A stretch of 42,125 nt of DNA from Acinetobacter lwoffii (GTDB lineage Bacteria; Pseudomonadota; Gammaproteobacteria; Pseudomonadales; Moraxellaceae): contig SPVA01000100.1 in NCBI GenBank assembly GCA_013530545.1, forward strand, positions 1-42,125, written 5' to 3'. A program made the position numbers and the translations under genes. Shown here one piece after another: positions 16,144 through 25,873 of this stretch. How positions within the stretch are numbered: the stretch's first letter is position 1; the number at the start of each line of letters is the position of its first letter. Under the pieces are notes generated by a model. The model did not search any database. It was not told the DNA's origin and worked only from the letters and a program-made list of their open reading frames with translations.

Positions 16144-17628
16144 CTAGTTAAACCATGATTCGCGCGCTTTCATAATGAGTTGACCTGCTTTCTCAGCACC
16201 CAAACCTTCAATATCTTCGATATCGTCAGTCGCCTGATCTGCTAAATCATCCACTGTTACCACACCACGAGCTGCTAGCGCTTGCGCGATCTCTACTGTC
16301 ATGCCTTCCATTGCAACAAGTTCTTCACTTGGCGCTTGTATGTTCTCTTGCTGTTGTAATGCATCAGCAAGTGCAATTTCTTTCGCACGGCTTTGCAGTA
16401 GTTCAACCAGTTCCGCATCCAGTTCGATTTCATCAAACGTTTCTGCAGGAACATAAGCAATTTCTTCAAGCGAGGTGAAGCCCATTTCTACCAATGCCAT
16501 CGCCAAATCTTCCGCGATATCCAGACGGGTAACAAACATGTCTAAATATTGTTGCGCTTCGTTTTGTTGACGGGCGTAGTATTCCTCTTCCAGCATCATG
16601 TCCAGCTTGTAGCCAGTCAATTCAGATGCCAGACGAACGTTCTGACCTTGTGAACCAATCGCACGTGCCAACTGATCGCTGGTTGCGAAAATGATATCTG
16701 CAGTACGTGCATCTTCATCGATGACAATACTCGATACATCTGCTGGTTCCAATGCACTTGCGATATATTGCGCAGGATCATCCGACCAAACTACCACATC
16801 AATACGCTCGCCATTGAGCTCTTGCTGTACAGCTTGAATACGGGTACCACGCATACCAATACAAGCACCCACCGGGTCAATACGGTGGTCATTGGTTTTC
16901 ACTGCAATTTTAGCACGAACGCCTGGTTGGCGAGCCGCCGCTTTAATTTCAATAATTTCTTCAGAAATCTCAGGGATTTCTTTCTTCATCAATGCAATCA
17001 GCATATCCGGTTTAGCACGTGACAGTTGTAACTGCGCACCACGACCTTCACGGTTGACATTGAATAGAATCGCATTCACGCGTTGCTTCGGACGAAGGAT
17101 TTCTTTCGGAATCATTTCTTCGCGAGCAAGATACGCTTCAGCATTGTCACCTAGGTCAATGATAAAGCCGTCTTTGGTTTGTTTTTTCACTTCACCGTAG
17201 ATCAGCTCGCCGACTTTAGATTCGTAAGCATCGGCTACGAGTGCACGTTCTGCTTCACGGATCTTCTGTACGATCACTTGCTTGGCAATTTGCGCTGCAA
17301 TACGACCGAAGTCAATCGATTCAACTTCAAGCTCACGAATGTCGCCAATCGACCATTTTGCCGGATCAACATCAGAGATGGCATCCTGACAAGCTGGCAT
17401 TTCATGGTCTTCGTCTGCAACCACTTCCCACTGACGGAAAGTACGATAGTCACCTGTTTTACGATCGATTTCCACACGTAAACGTGCTTCTTCCGAATGT
17501 GTTCCTTCGTAGAATTTTTTCTTTGTCGCAGCAACTAAAGCTTGCTCAAGCGCTTCAAAGATCGCTTCACGAGGTACACCTTTTTCGTTACTAACCGTTT
17601 CAACGACGGTCAGAATTTCACGTGCCAT
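16144..17628 (-). CDS. nusA: Transcription termination/antitermination factor NusA
   Basis: 494 residues, full length. RNA polymerase-binding N-terminal domain (1 to about 125), S1 domain (around GELIYGEVKKQTKDGFIIDLG), KH1 and KH2 (AKIAVKTNDHRIDPVGACIGMRGTR; AIGSQGQNVRLASELTG) and two C-terminal acidic repeats (DIAEDLAMALVEMGFTSLEEIAY; GLGAEKAGQLIMKARES). Acts in pausing, termination and rRNA antitermination. Lies between rimP and infB as in most gammaproteobacteria. Confidence 0.97.
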   Translation of the reverse strand: MAREILTVVETVSNEKGVPREAIFEALEQALVAATKKKFYEGTHSEEARLRVEIDRKTGDYRTFRQWEVVADEDHEMPACQDAISDVDPAKWSIGDIRELEVESIDFGRIAAQIAKQVIVQKIREAERALVADAYESKVGELIYGEVKKQTKDGFIIDLGDNAEAYLAREEMIPKEILRPKQRVNAILFNVNREGRGAQLQLSRAKPDMLIALMKKEIPEISEEIIEIKAAARQPGVRAKIAVKTNDHRIDPVGACIGMRGTRIQAVQQELNGERIDVVVWSDDPAQYIASALEPADVSSIVIDEDARTADIIFATSDQLARAIGSQGQNVRLASELTGYKLDMMLEEEYYARQQNEAQQYLDMFVTRLDIAEDLAMALVEMGFTSLEEIAYVPAETFDEIELDAELVELLQSRAKEIALADALQQQENIQAPSEELVAMEGMTVEIAQALAARGVVTVDDLADQATDDIEDIEGLGAEKAGQLIMKARESWFN

Positions 17629-17662
17629 ACGTCACCTATTCGTTAAATTTTTATTTATTAAA

Positions 17663-18187
17663 TTAATCTTGGAAGACCAAATTTGCTTTATCGATATTGT
17701 GACTGTCGATCTCCAATACCTGTTGCTTTTCTACTTCAACCTGAATCATTTCATTTTCAAGATCGACAGCAACCAGTTTGGCCTGGAATTTACGACGGTT
17801 ATCTACCGCACTGATCAAACGTAGTGCTACGGTATGACCGATATAGCCTGACATCTGCTCGAGCTGGAAGAATGGACGGTCCCAGCCTGGCGAAGATACT
17901 TCAAGTGAATATTCACCCGAGATCGGATCATGAACATCCAGCATTGCACCCACTTGCTGCGTGACACGCACACAATCCTGAACGCCAATACCACGCCCCT
18001 GCTCTTCTTCACCATCTTCATTGATTGCTGGTGCAACGCTCTCATCGACTGGCTTGTCGATGTAGATACGTAATAACGAACATTTACCCTGTGGCAGGAA
18101 TTCAATCCCCCAAAGGTTTACATTACAGGCTTCAACTGCTGGTGCAATCAAGTCCTGAAGTGCTTGAGTTTTATTTGATAGCTTCAT
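17663..18187 (-). CDS. rimP: Ribosome maturation factor RimP
   Basis: 174 residues; needed for 30S maturation. Motifs: [34 protein letters not shown] and [15 protein letters not shown]. An acidic insertion ([15 protein letters not shown]) lies between the first strands and is longer than in E. coli. First protein gene of the rimP-nusA-infB-rbfA operon; start ATG 18187 with GAGAG four bases upstream. The 5' region carries two terminators for the preceding tRNA genes, so a separate promoter between 18188 and 18308 is expected. Confidence 0.95.
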   Translation of the reverse strand: MKLSNKTQALQDLIAPAVEACNVNLWGIEFLPQGKCSLLRIYIDKPVDESVAPAINEDGEEEQGRGIGVQDCVRVTQQVGAMLDVHDPISGEYSLEVSSPGWDRPFFQLEQMSGYIGHTVALRLISAVDNRRKFQAKLVAVDLENEMIQVEVEKQQVLEIDSHNIDKANLVFQD

Positions 18188-18220
18188 TTACTCTCGTCAT
18201 CTGGTGCGATTTTATGATCT

Positions 18221-18279
18221 ATTTGACCACTACAAACCAATACAAACTATAGTAGTAGTGAAACATGGAGATTTGACCA
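18221..18279. repeat. Direct repeat ATTTGACCA, two copies 50 bp apart, upstream of rimP
   Basis: The 9-mer occurs at 18221-18229 and 18271-18279, exactly 50 bases apart, in the short region where the rimP operon promoter must be. It could be a pair of operator half-sites; chance is possible in such AT-rich sequence. Confidence 0.35.
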
Positions 18280-18308
18280 AATAATGTCGACACTACACGA
18301 TAGCCAAT

Positions 18309-18330
18309 AAAAAAGGGCGTAAATCGCCCC
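18309..18330 (-). terminator. Intrinsic terminator (minus strand), distal
   Basis: On the minus strand GGGCG and CGCCC pair around ATTTA and are followed by six T. It is the second of two terminators between the tRNA cluster and rimP. Confidence 0.8.
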
Positions 18331-18371
18331 AATTAATGCACAATTTAAGATTTTTTCAAATCCCACTGTGC

Positions 18372-18402
18372 AAAAAGGCCCACCTTGTTGTGAGCCTCTT
18401 TT
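18372..18402 (-). terminator. Intrinsic terminator after the tRNA cluster
   Basis: On the minus strand AGGCTCAC and GTGGGCCT pair (one G-U) around a 6-base loop and run into TTTTT. It sits 9 bases beyond the last tRNA gene and separates the tRNA transcript from rimP. Confidence 0.82.
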
Positions 18403-18410
18403 TAGAAACT

Positions 18411-18487
<77 letters not shown>

Positions 18488-18560
18488 TCAACGTGCAAAA
18501 ATTATACTTTTCAATCAAAACCACATCATTCTGCATATTTGTCATCTGTCGCTGAAAAAG

Positions 18561-18938
<378 letters not shown>

Positions 18939-18992
18939 TCAACAGAAGTTTTTTCAGCTGCATACACCAACTTAAATTTCTGGATTATAAGT

Positions 18993-19077
18993 TGGTGCGG
19001 AAGGGGGGACTTGAACCCCCACGCCCGAAAGCACTACCACCTCAAGGTAGCGTGTCTACCAATTCCACCACCACCGC
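18993..19077 (-). tRNA. tRNA-Leu(GAG)
   Basis: 85 nt with encoded CCA and a long variable arm (TGCTTTCGGGCG), as expected for a class II tRNA. The anticodon stem CTACC/GGTAG encloses TTGAGGT, so the anticodon is GAG (reads CUU and CUC). The acceptor stem has a U5/U68 mismatch and a G-U pair. E. coli has the same tRNA (leuU) between secG and its initiator tRNA gene metY, so the order is conserved. Confidence 0.95.
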
Positions 19078-19130
19078 AGCTGTGACGCATTCTAGTCGTA
19101 TCACTGAAAAAAAGAAAGGATTAATTAAAA

Positions 19131-19460
19131 CTATTCGGTCGTTTCTGGTGCAGTTGGTGAAGTTTCATTCGATTGTACAGGTGTGGTCGGCGCAGACTGA
19201 ACCGATCCCAAACTATAGGCATTCGAGGTTTGTTGCTTGGCTAAAATCGCCAAAGTCAGACTGGTTACGAAAAACAGTGCAGTAAAAATTGCAGTCAAAC
19301 GGGTCATGAAATTACCCGAACCCGATGCTCCGAATACTGTCGCTGCACCACCGCCACCGAAAGAGGCACCAGCATCTGCACCTTTACCATGCTGAACCAA
19401 AATCAAGACAATCATCAAAACAGCTAAGATAATATGTACTACCAGCACAAAAGTTTGCAT
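19131..19460 (-). CDS. secG: Preprotein translocase subunit SecG
   Basis: 109 residues; small SecYEG subunit. Two membrane helices (VLVVHIILAVLMIVLILVQ and LTAIFTALFFVTSLTLAIL) flank the conserved GKGADAGASFGGG loop. The Ser/Thr/Pro-rich C-terminal tail is typical. Shine-Dalgarno AGGAG before ATG; 13 bases after tpiA. Confidence 0.95.
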   Translation of the reverse strand: MQTFVLVVHIILAVLMIVLILVQHGKGADAGASFGGGGAATVFGASGSGNFMTRLTAIFTALFFVTSLTLAILAKQQTSNAYSLGSVQSAPTTPVQSNETSPTAPETTE

Positions 19461-19473
19461 GCTGAACTCCTAA

Positions 19474-20265
19474 TTATTGTGTATTTGCAAATGCATGAGC
19501 AATTTTATGGAACGACTCAGCATTGAGTGATGCACCACCGACCAATGCCCCGTTGATATCTGGGCAGGCTGCTAACTCTACTGCATTTTCCGGCTTGACA
19601 CTACCACCATATAAAATCGCCATCGTCGCGCCATAACCAGTGATCTGGCTTAAACCTTGACGGATTTGTGCATGCATGGCCTGTGCATCTTCAGGAGAAG
19701 CAGTTTTACCAGTTCCAATTGCCCAGATCGGTTCATAGGCAATCACGATATTTTTCCATTGCTCAGCTTCAACCACAGCAGCAATATCACAAATCTGTTG
19801 TAGCACTACAGCTTCTGCCTGCCCTGCTTCACGTTGTTCCAGGCTTTCACCAACGCAATAAATCACGGTCAAACCGGCACTTAAGGCATTCTTGATTTTC
19901 GCATTTAAAATATCAGCATTTTCCGCAAATATTTCACGGCGTTCAGAATGACCCACTAGTACATAGTGAATTTGACTATCGGCCAACAATTCAGCACTGA
20001 CTTCACCAGTGTAGGGACCTGTTCCAGAAATACGTGAAACATCTTGTGCTACGGTATAAATCGGACGAACCGCAGATGACAGCTCTGCCTGAATCTGGCT
20101 TAAGGCAATGGCAATCGGTGCCACACCTAAATGACATTGATCTTCGGCAATTGGCGCAGTTTCCAGCAAATTCTTAATACCACGCACCAAGCTCAATGCA
20201 TCTGCCTGCACCGGATTCATTTTCCAGTTACCTATCACCCAAGGGGTAATCGTCGAAACCGACAT
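19474..20265 (-). CDS. tpiA: Triosephosphate isomerase
   Basis: 263 residues; interconverts DHAP and GAP in glycolysis/gluconeogenesis. Catalytic residues visible: Asn/Lys in GNWKMN (near 12-16), His in VGHSERR (near 103), Glu in [11 protein letters not shown] (near 176); phosphate loop YGGSVKPEN and LVGGASL. First gene of the tpiA-secG-tRNA set; a weak TAGAAT box lies about 40 bases upstream. Confidence 0.97.
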   Translation of the reverse strand: MSVSTITPWVIGNWKMNPVQADALSLVRGIKNLLETAPIAEDQCHLGVAPIAIALSQIQAELSSAVRPIYTVAQDVSRISGTGPYTGEVSAELLADSQIHYVLVGHSERREIFAENADILNAKIKNALSAGLTVIYCVGESLEQREAGQAEAVVLQQICDIAAVVEAEQWKNIVIAYEPIWAIGTGKTASPEDAQAMHAQIRQGLSQITGYGATMAILYGGSVKPENAVELAACPDINGALVGGASLNAESFHKIAHAFANTQ

Positions 20266-20542
20266 AATTAACCTATTTCATTTACATATTTTGAATTGGG
20301 CACATTCTACACGGAATTGGAAAATTAAAAGAATAGTTTTCTTATCACTCCTTCTCAGTTTAGACTATCCAAAATGGTTATTTTTTGTTATCACTTAAAA
20401 AAATGGGGACTTCTTCCAACCAGTTCATGCTTTTACTGGAGATGAGGAAGCTAGCAGCACTCTTGGCTATGGTATTTTTACGTAACAAACGTATAATTTT
20501 AGTATAGCAATTAAAAGAATTTGATGAGTAGGCATTTATAGC
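20266..20542. other. Divergent intergenic region between tpiA and pilB
   Basis: 277 bases holding promoters for both directions. On the pilB side a TATAAT at 20492-20497 has no good -35 at the usual distance. A hairpin-like repeat (CTTCC 20413-20417 with GGAAG 20446-20450, CCAGT 20420-20424 with ACTGG 20435-20439) could be a regulator site. I looked for a sigma54 element (GG-N10-GC) and found none convincing. Confidence 0.5.
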
Positions 20543-22252
20543 ATGACAGCATTACAGGGGTCGCCAAGATTTACCGGATTTATTCGTCGTTTGGTCGAGG
20601 AAGGCGTCATCTCGGCTGAAGATATGCGCAGTGCATTAGCGCATGCCAAACAAGAAAAAATCGATATTGTGGCTGAGTTAATTAACCAGCAGCAACTTTC
20701 TCCAACCGTCATTGCTGAAACGATTTCAGTCGAATTTGGCGAACCGCTGTTTGATATCAGTGCCTATGATCCTGCTCAAATTCTTCGGGATGCGATTGAT
20801 GAAAAGCTGATTACCAAGCATCGCATTCTGCCGATTTTTAGAAATTCCAGTATTTTATATGTTGCGACCAGTAACCCGACCAATATCGAAGCGATTGATG
20901 CAGTCCGCTTTTCCACCAAACTCAATATTGAAACCATTATTGTTGAACACAATAAACTTGAAAAACTGATCGAGCAGAATTTTACCGAAGAAAGTACCTT
21001 TGAATTCGATGAAGACTTTGATCTGGATGTTGATGTCGAATCTGCTGATCCGAATAAAGAAGAGGATGACAGTAACAAGGGTGAAGAAGCACCGATTGTC
21101 AAATATATTAATAAATTACTAATTGATGCGATCCGTATGGGGGCTTCAGACTTACATTTTGAACCTTATGAAAAAATCTATCGGGTACGTTACCGGGTAG
21201 ATGGGGTATTACGCCAGATTGCAACACCACCACTACAGCTGGCAAATCGCTTGTCTTCGCGTCTTAAAGTCATGTCGCAAATGGACATTTCTGAAAAACG
21301 GGTACCGCAAGATGGTCGTATTAAATTAAAACTTTCTAAAAATAAAGCCATTGATTTCCGTGTCAACTCTCTCCCTACCCTGTTTGGTGAGAAGCTGGTA
21401 CTGCGAATTCTGGATCCCTCCAGCGCGATGTTGGGAATTGATGCACTAGGTTATGAACCGGAACAAAAAGACCTTTTTATGCAAGCGCTGGACAAACCGC
21501 AAGGCATGCTCCTGATCACTGGTCCAACAGGTTCCGGTAAAACCGTTTCACTGTATACCGGTCTGAATATCCTCAATCGTGAAGATACCAATATTTCGAC
21601 AGCGGAAGATCCGGTCGAGATTAACTTACAAGGCATTAATCAAGTCAACGTCAACAATAAAGTTGGTCTTACCTTCTCTGCCGCACTGAAGTCCTTCTTA
21701 CGTCAAGACCCGGACATCGTAATGGTCGGTGAGATCCGGGATCTGGAAACTGCCGAGATTGCGATTAAAGCGGCGCAGACCGGTCATATGGTGATGTCGA
21801 CCTTGCATACCAATAGTGCGCCTGAGACCTTGACCCGTTTACGAAACATGGGGGTGCCCTCTTTCAATATTGCCACTTCAGTAAACCTGGTCATTGCACA
21901 ACGGTTGGCGCGTCGTTTGTGTTCACAATGCAAGAAACCTGCAGATATTCCGCAACAAAGCTTACTGGAGATGGGCTTTACCGAAACCGACTTGCAGCAA
22001 CCTGAGTTCCAAATTTATGAACCGGTGGGCTGCAATGAATGTCGTGAAGGCTATAAGGGTCGTGTAGGTATTTATGAAGTTATGAAAGTAACACCCGAAA
22101 TTTCCAGAATTATTATGGAGGACGGCAATGCACTTGAAATTGCAGATGCTTCCGCACGTGCAGGTTTTAACAATTTACGCCGGTCAGGTTTAATCAAGGT
22201 GATGCAGGGGGTGACTTCTTTACAGGAAGTCAATCGTGTCACCAGCGAATGA
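20543..22252 (+). CDS. pilB: Type IV pilus assembly ATPase PilB
   Basis: 569 residues; hexameric motor for pilus extension, needed for twitching and natural transformation. N-terminal T2SSE_N/MshEN-like domain (residues 10 to about 160), an acidic linker (EEDDSNKGEE), then the ATPase: Walker A GPTGSGKT near 327, Asp box ISTAEDPVEINLQG near 353, Walker B VMVGEIRDLETA near 393, His box STLHTNSAPETL. A tetracysteine zinc site is formed by CSQC near 460 and CNEC near 496. First gene of pilB-pilC-pilD. Confidence 0.96.
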   Translation: MTALQGSPRFTGFIRRLVEEGVISAEDMRSALAHAKQEKIDIVAELINQQQLSPTVIAETISVEFGEPLFDISAYDPAQILRDAIDEKLITKHRILPIFRNSSILYVATSNPTNIEAIDAVRFSTKLNIETIIVEHNKLEKLIEQNFTEESTFEFDEDFDLDVDVESADPNKEEDDSNKGEEAPIVKYINKLLIDAIRMGASDLHFEPYEKIYRVRYRVDGVLRQIATPPLQLANRLSSRLKVMSQMDISEKRVPQDGRIKLKLSKNKAIDFRVNSLPTLFGEKLVLRILDPSSAMLGIDALGYEPEQKDLFMQALDKPQGMLLITGPTGSGKTVSLYTGLNILNREDTNISTAEDPVEINLQGINQVNVNNKVGLTFSAALKSFLRQDPDIVMVGEIRDLETAEIAIKAAQTGHMVMSTLHTNSAPETLTRLRNMGVPSFNIATSVNLVIAQRLARRLCSQCKKPADIPQQSLLEMGFTETDLQQPEFQIYEPVGCNECREGYKGRVGIYEVMKVTPEISRIIMEDGNALEIADASARAGFNNLRRSGLIKVMQGVTSLQEVNRVTSE

Positions 22253-22283
22253 TCGGGCGCTGATCTAAAATAAGGATAAAGGT

Positions 22284-23498
22284 ATGGCAGCAGTAAAGAA
22301 AGGCCAGATGATGCCGATCTTCAGCTATGAAGGAATTGATCGTAAGGGGGAATTGCCAGCAAAAAATATGGCTCTGGCCAAGGTCACCCTTCGGAAACAA
22401 GGCATCAGCATCAAGACCATTCGGGAAAAGAAAAAAAATATCCTTGAAGGCTTGATGAAGAAAAAAGTCTCAACACTGGATATTACAATTTTTACCCGAC
22501 AGTTGGCGACCATGATGAAAGCCGGGGTACCACTGGTACAAGGCTTTGAAATTGTCGCAGAAGGTCTGGAAAATCCGGCGATGCGTGAAGTTGTACTAGG
22601 AATTAAAGGTGAGGTTGAAGGCGGTAATACTTTTGCCGGAGCACTGCGCAAATATCCACAATATTTCGACAACCTATTCTGTTCACTGGTCGAATCTGGT
22701 GAACAATCTGGTGCTTTAGAAACCATGCTAGATCGCGTTGCGATTTACAAAGAAAAAAGCGAACTACTCAAGCAAAAAATCAAAAAAGCCATGAAATATC
22801 CTGCTGCGGTGGTTGTAGTCGCCCTAATTGTTACCATCATTCTGATGGTCAAAGTGGTCCCGGTTTTCCAGGATTTATTCTCTTCATTTGGTGCGGACTT
22901 ACCGGCTTTTACCAAAATGGTGGTCAATATGTCGGAATGGATGCAAAAGTATTGGTTCCTGCTGATTATCGCCATTGGGGCCGTGATTACCGCTTTTCTT
23001 GAAGCGAAAAAACGCAGCAAGAAATTCCGCGATTTTCTGGATAAGGCCGCACTCAAAGCCCCGATTTTTGGTGACCTGGTGTATAAAGCGATTATTGCAC
23101 GTTATAGCCGCACTTTGGCCACGACTTTCGCAGCTGGTGTTCCCTTGATTGATGCACTGGAATCCACTGCCGGCGCTACCAATAACGTCGTGTATGAAGA
23201 TGCCGTGATGAAAATCCGTGAAGATGTCGCCACAGGTCAACAACTACAGTTTGCCATGCGCGTGACCAACAAATTCCCATCCATGGCAGTACAAATGGTC
23301 GCGATTGGTGAAGAATCTGGTGCACTAGATGCCATGCTAGACAAAGTAGCCACACATTATGAAAATGAAGTCGACAATGCAGTTGACGGCTTAACCTCGA
23401 TGATGGAACCGCTCATTATGGCTGTTCTCGGTGTGCTTGTCGGTGGTCTGGTGATTGCCATGTACCTTCCAATTTTCCAAATGGGTTCTGTGGTTTAA
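22284..23498 (+). CDS. pilC: Type IV pilus inner-membrane platform protein PilC
   Basis: 404 residues, GspF family, with two repeated T2SSF domains (FTRQLATMMKAGVPLVQGFEI near 70 and YSRTLATTFAAGVPLIDALES near 275) and three membrane helices (about 175, 225 and 380). It couples PilB to pilin insertion. The N-terminus reads YEGIDRKGELPAKN; family members carry about five more residues here (DRKG-x-K-x-x-GE type), so a 15-nt in-frame loss near 22345, in the run AAGGGGG, is likely. Shine-Dalgarno AAGG before ATG; 31 bases after pilB; stop overlaps the pilD start. Confidence 0.94.
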   Translation: MAAVKKGQMMPIFSYEGIDRKGELPAKNMALAKVTLRKQGISIKTIREKKKNILEGLMKKKVSTLDITIFTRQLATMMKAGVPLVQGFEIVAEGLENPAMREVVLGIKGEVEGGNTFAGALRKYPQYFDNLFCSLVESGEQSGALETMLDRVAIYKEKSELLKQKIKKAMKYPAAVVVVALIVTIILMVKVVPVFQDLFSSFGADLPAFTKMVVNMSEWMQKYWFLLIIAIGAVITAFLEAKKRSKKFRDFLDKAALKAPIFGDLVYKAIIARYSRTLATTFAAGVPLIDALESTAGATNNVVYEDAVMKIREDVATGQQLQFAMRVTNKFPSMAVQMVAIGEESGALDAMLDKVATHYENEVDNAVDGLTSMMEPLIMAVLGVLVGGLVIAMYLPIFQMGSVV

Positions 23499-24358
23499 TG
23501 CACGATTTTCTTCAATATTTTATTCAAAACCCAACGGCGTTGTATATCGCAGTTGGGCTTTTTAGTTTATGTATCGGCAGCTTTCTGAATGTCGTGATTT
23601 ACCGCACTCCCAAGATGATGGAACAGGAATGGCGTACTGATTGCCAGATGTTCCTGCATCCGGAACAGCCGGTGATTGATGAAACTAAGTTAAGTTTAAG
23701 CAAACCCGCTTCAGCTTGCCCCAAGTGTCATCAGCCAATCCGCTGGTACCAGAATATTCCCGTCATTAGCTGGCTGGTCCTGCGCGGAAAATGTAGCAAC
23801 TGCCAGAATCCGATCAGCATCCGTTATCCTTTGGTTGAAATTCTGACGGCAGTTTGTGCACTCCTTGTCGTAGCAGTATTTGGCCCTACCCTACAAATGC
23901 TGTTTGGCCTGATCCTGACTTATGTGCTGATCGCACTCACTTTTATTGATTTTGACACCCAGTTATTGCCTGACCGTTATACTTTACCCTTGGCCGCGCT
24001 AGGTTTGGGGGTAAATAGTTATGCACTTTATACCTTACCCGGTGCTGCCATCTGGGGCTATATTATTGGTTTCCTGTGTCTGTGGGTGGTGTATTATGCA
24101 TTTAAAATCGTTACCGGCAAGGAAGGTATGGGCTATGGCGATTTTAAATTGCTTGCCGCCCTGGGTGCCTGGATGGGGCCTTTATTACTGCCTTTAATTG
24201 TGCTGCTGTCTTCTCTGGTTGGTGCGATTATCGGGATTATCCTACTGAAAGTCCGCAAGGAAAATCAGCCTTTTGCCTTTGGTCCCTATATCGCGATTGC
24301 CGGCTGGATTGCTTTTTTGTGGGGCGAGCAGATTATGAAAGTGTATTTAGGTCAATAA
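23498..24358 (+). CDS. pilD: Prepilin peptidase / N-methyltransferase PilD
   Basis: 286 residues; inner-membrane aspartic protease that cleaves and N-methylates type IV prepilins and T2SS pseudopilins. Cytoplasmic zinc site with CPKC near 74 and CSNC near 98, catalytic Asp residues in [10 protein letters not shown] near 148 and in the GYGDFK motif (GxGD) near 211, about eight helices. Overlaps pilC by one base and is followed one base later by coaE. Confidence 0.96.
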   Translation: MHDFLQYFIQNPTALYIAVGLFSLCIGSFLNVVIYRTPKMMEQEWRTDCQMFLHPEQPVIDETKLSLSKPASACPKCHQPIRWYQNIPVISWLVLRGKCSNCQNPISIRYPLVEILTAVCALLVVAVFGPTLQMLFGLILTYVLIALTFIDFDTQLLPDRYTLPLAALGLGVNSYALYTLPGAAIWGYIIGFLCLWVVYYAFKIVTGKEGMGYGDFKLLAALGAWMGPLLLPLIVLLSSLVGAIIGIILLKVRKENQPFAFGPYIAIAGWIAFLWGEQIMKVYLGQ

Positions 24359-24359
24359 A

Positions 24360-24922
24360 GTGAAATTTATACTCGGATTAACCGGCGGGATTGGCAGTGG
24401 CAAGTCTGCTGCCAGTCAGTGGTTTGAAGCACAAGGGATCACGGTAGTCGATGCCGATGTGGTAGCGCGTGAAGTGGTCGAAATTGGGCAGCCTGCACTT
24501 ACCCAGATGGCTCACTGAATCGTCGTGCCTTGCGTGAATATATCTTCCAGTCTCCTGAAGCACGCAAGACCCTGGAAAGTATTACCCATCCGGCAATTCG
24601 CACTTCCATTATCCAGCAACTACATGCTGCGCAAAGTCCCTATGCCATTCTGGTTTCACCACTTTTATTTGAAACCAATCAGCACGAACTCACTCAGCAT
24701 ACCTTACTGATTGATGCCACCATCGAACTGCAAATTGAGCGGGCCTCACAACGTGATGGCCAGAATATCGAACAAATTCGCAATATCATTGCCGCCCAAA
24801 TGTCCCGCGAACAAAAGCAGACCATGGCCGATGATATTGTCCTAAATGATGGTCATCTGGATCATCTCTATGCTCATCTCAGACCATTACATCAAAAATA
24901 TTTAAACATGGCAGCCAGCTGA
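24360..24922 (+). pseudogene. coaE: Dephospho-CoA kinase CoaE, frameshifted by an internal deletion
   Basis: Last enzyme of CoA synthesis. The GTG at 24360 opens the normal N-terminus ([16 protein letters not shown]-loop; [12 protein letters not shown]) but the frame stops at TGA 24516-24518 after PALTQMAH. The rest ([13 protein letters not shown]..., HPAIR, SPLLFE, QRDGQ, DDIVLNDG) is open in the +2 frame and ends at 24922. Compared with E. coli CoaE about 12-13 residues (the IADHFG...AAD segment) are missing; a 37-nt loss near 24506 explains both the gap and the shift. CoaE is essential in bacteria, so a sequence error, or a second copy elsewhere, is more likely than true loss. Synteny pilD-coaE is as in other Acinetobacter and Pseudomonas. 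Confidence 0.88.
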
Positions 24923-24927
24923 AGCAT

Positions 24928-24960
24928 AAAAAAAGCAGTCTGATTAAGACTGCTTTTTTT
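24928..24960. terminator. Bidirectional terminator between coaE and the EamA transporter gene
   Basis: GCAGTCT and AGACTGC form a 7-bp stem with loop GATTA, with seven A before and seven T after. The minus-strand transporter gene uses the stem as its last codons and the loop for its stop codon, so the hairpin overlaps the coding end. Confidence 0.93.
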
Positions 24961-25870
24961 GTTCTGCTAATTTTCGGCTCAGACTGTCCTGATGCTGTAA
25001 CCAGCGCCACGGCTGTAAGGCCCCGACGGCCATACCCATCAGGCCACACACCATGGCCAGACTTAAAGTTTCATTTAATAAAGGTACAGCCAGAATTGCC
25101 GCAATAAAAGGTGCAAGATTGGTAATACTGCCTGCCTTAAATGCACCAAGACGCTTGATGGCTTCTACATAGCTTAAAGTAGCAATAATCACCACAAATA
25201 TGCCGTGAAAAATGGTCTGAAACAGTAAATGCTTGGGTTCAGGCACACTCAAATTTTTCGGTAAAAATAGCAGATAAATCGGCACATATATCACTGCCGA
25301 CCAGATCGCGACACCACACATTGCCTGCCATGCAGTTAGCTGATATTTACGCAATAAAACAGTAAAAATCGCCCAAAGTATGGCACTGATAAAAAACAGC
25401 CCGTCCCCTGCCCCAAAGGCTACACCAGTTTCCCGATACATCAGCATACTCATGAGACATAGTACGACGATCATAATGATCAGGCTGGCCCAGGTATGTT
25501 TATCAAAAGCCTGCCCCATCAGAAAAAAAGCCATGATCGCGGTACAGATCGGAATACAGCCATTCAAGAAAATTGCAGCATGGGCGGTAGGTGCGTAGTG
25601 AAAAGCACTATAGGCAAACAGGCAATAAATCACCCCGCCAATCATAGCTAAAATAAAAGGCTCTTTTTTCAGTAAAAAAGCGGCCTCTTTACGATAAAGC
25701 AAGATCGGCATCAGAATCAGGAAGGCCAAAGAAAAACGCAAGGCCACAATATCCCAAGCACTGATCTGCCACAGCGCATTCAGGCGGGCTGTTAAAGTAA
25801 AACCGCCCCAGATGCACATGGTAACAACTAAAAAAACATAGCCTTGGGTACGGTCTGACAATGCCATCAT
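24944..25870 (-). CDS. EamA/DMT-family transporter
   Basis: 308 residues with about ten membrane helices and two EamA repeats (GYVFLVVTMCIWGGFTLTARL at the start; GLFFISAILWAIFTVLLRK in the second half). Drug/metabolite exporter family; the substrate cannot be read from sequence. Start ATG 25870 or 25867; a TTG at 25873 touches the rlmB stop but no Shine-Dalgarno is clear. The stop TAA lies in the loop of the shared terminator. Directly behind rlmB, probably co-transcribed. Confidence 0.88.
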   Translation of the reverse strand: MMALSDRTQGYVFLVVTMCIWGGFTLTARLNALWQISAWDIVALRFSLAFLILMPILLYRKEAAFLLKKEPFILAMIGGVIYCLFAYSAFHYAPTAHAAIFLNGCIPICTAIMAFFLMGQAFDKHTWASLIIMIVVLCLMSMLMYRETGVAFGAGDGLFFISAILWAIFTVLLRKYQLTAWQAMCGVAIWSAVIYVPIYLLFLPKNLSVPEPKHLLFQTIFHGIFVVIIATLSYVEAIKRLGAFKAGSITNLAPFIAAILAVPLLNETLSLAMVCGLMGMAVGALQPWRWLQHQDSLSRKLAEQKKQS

Positions 25871-25873
25871 CAA

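Noticed and set aside
20400..20542. Sigma54 promoter before pilB
   Set aside because: No GG-N10-GC element with flanking consensus found.
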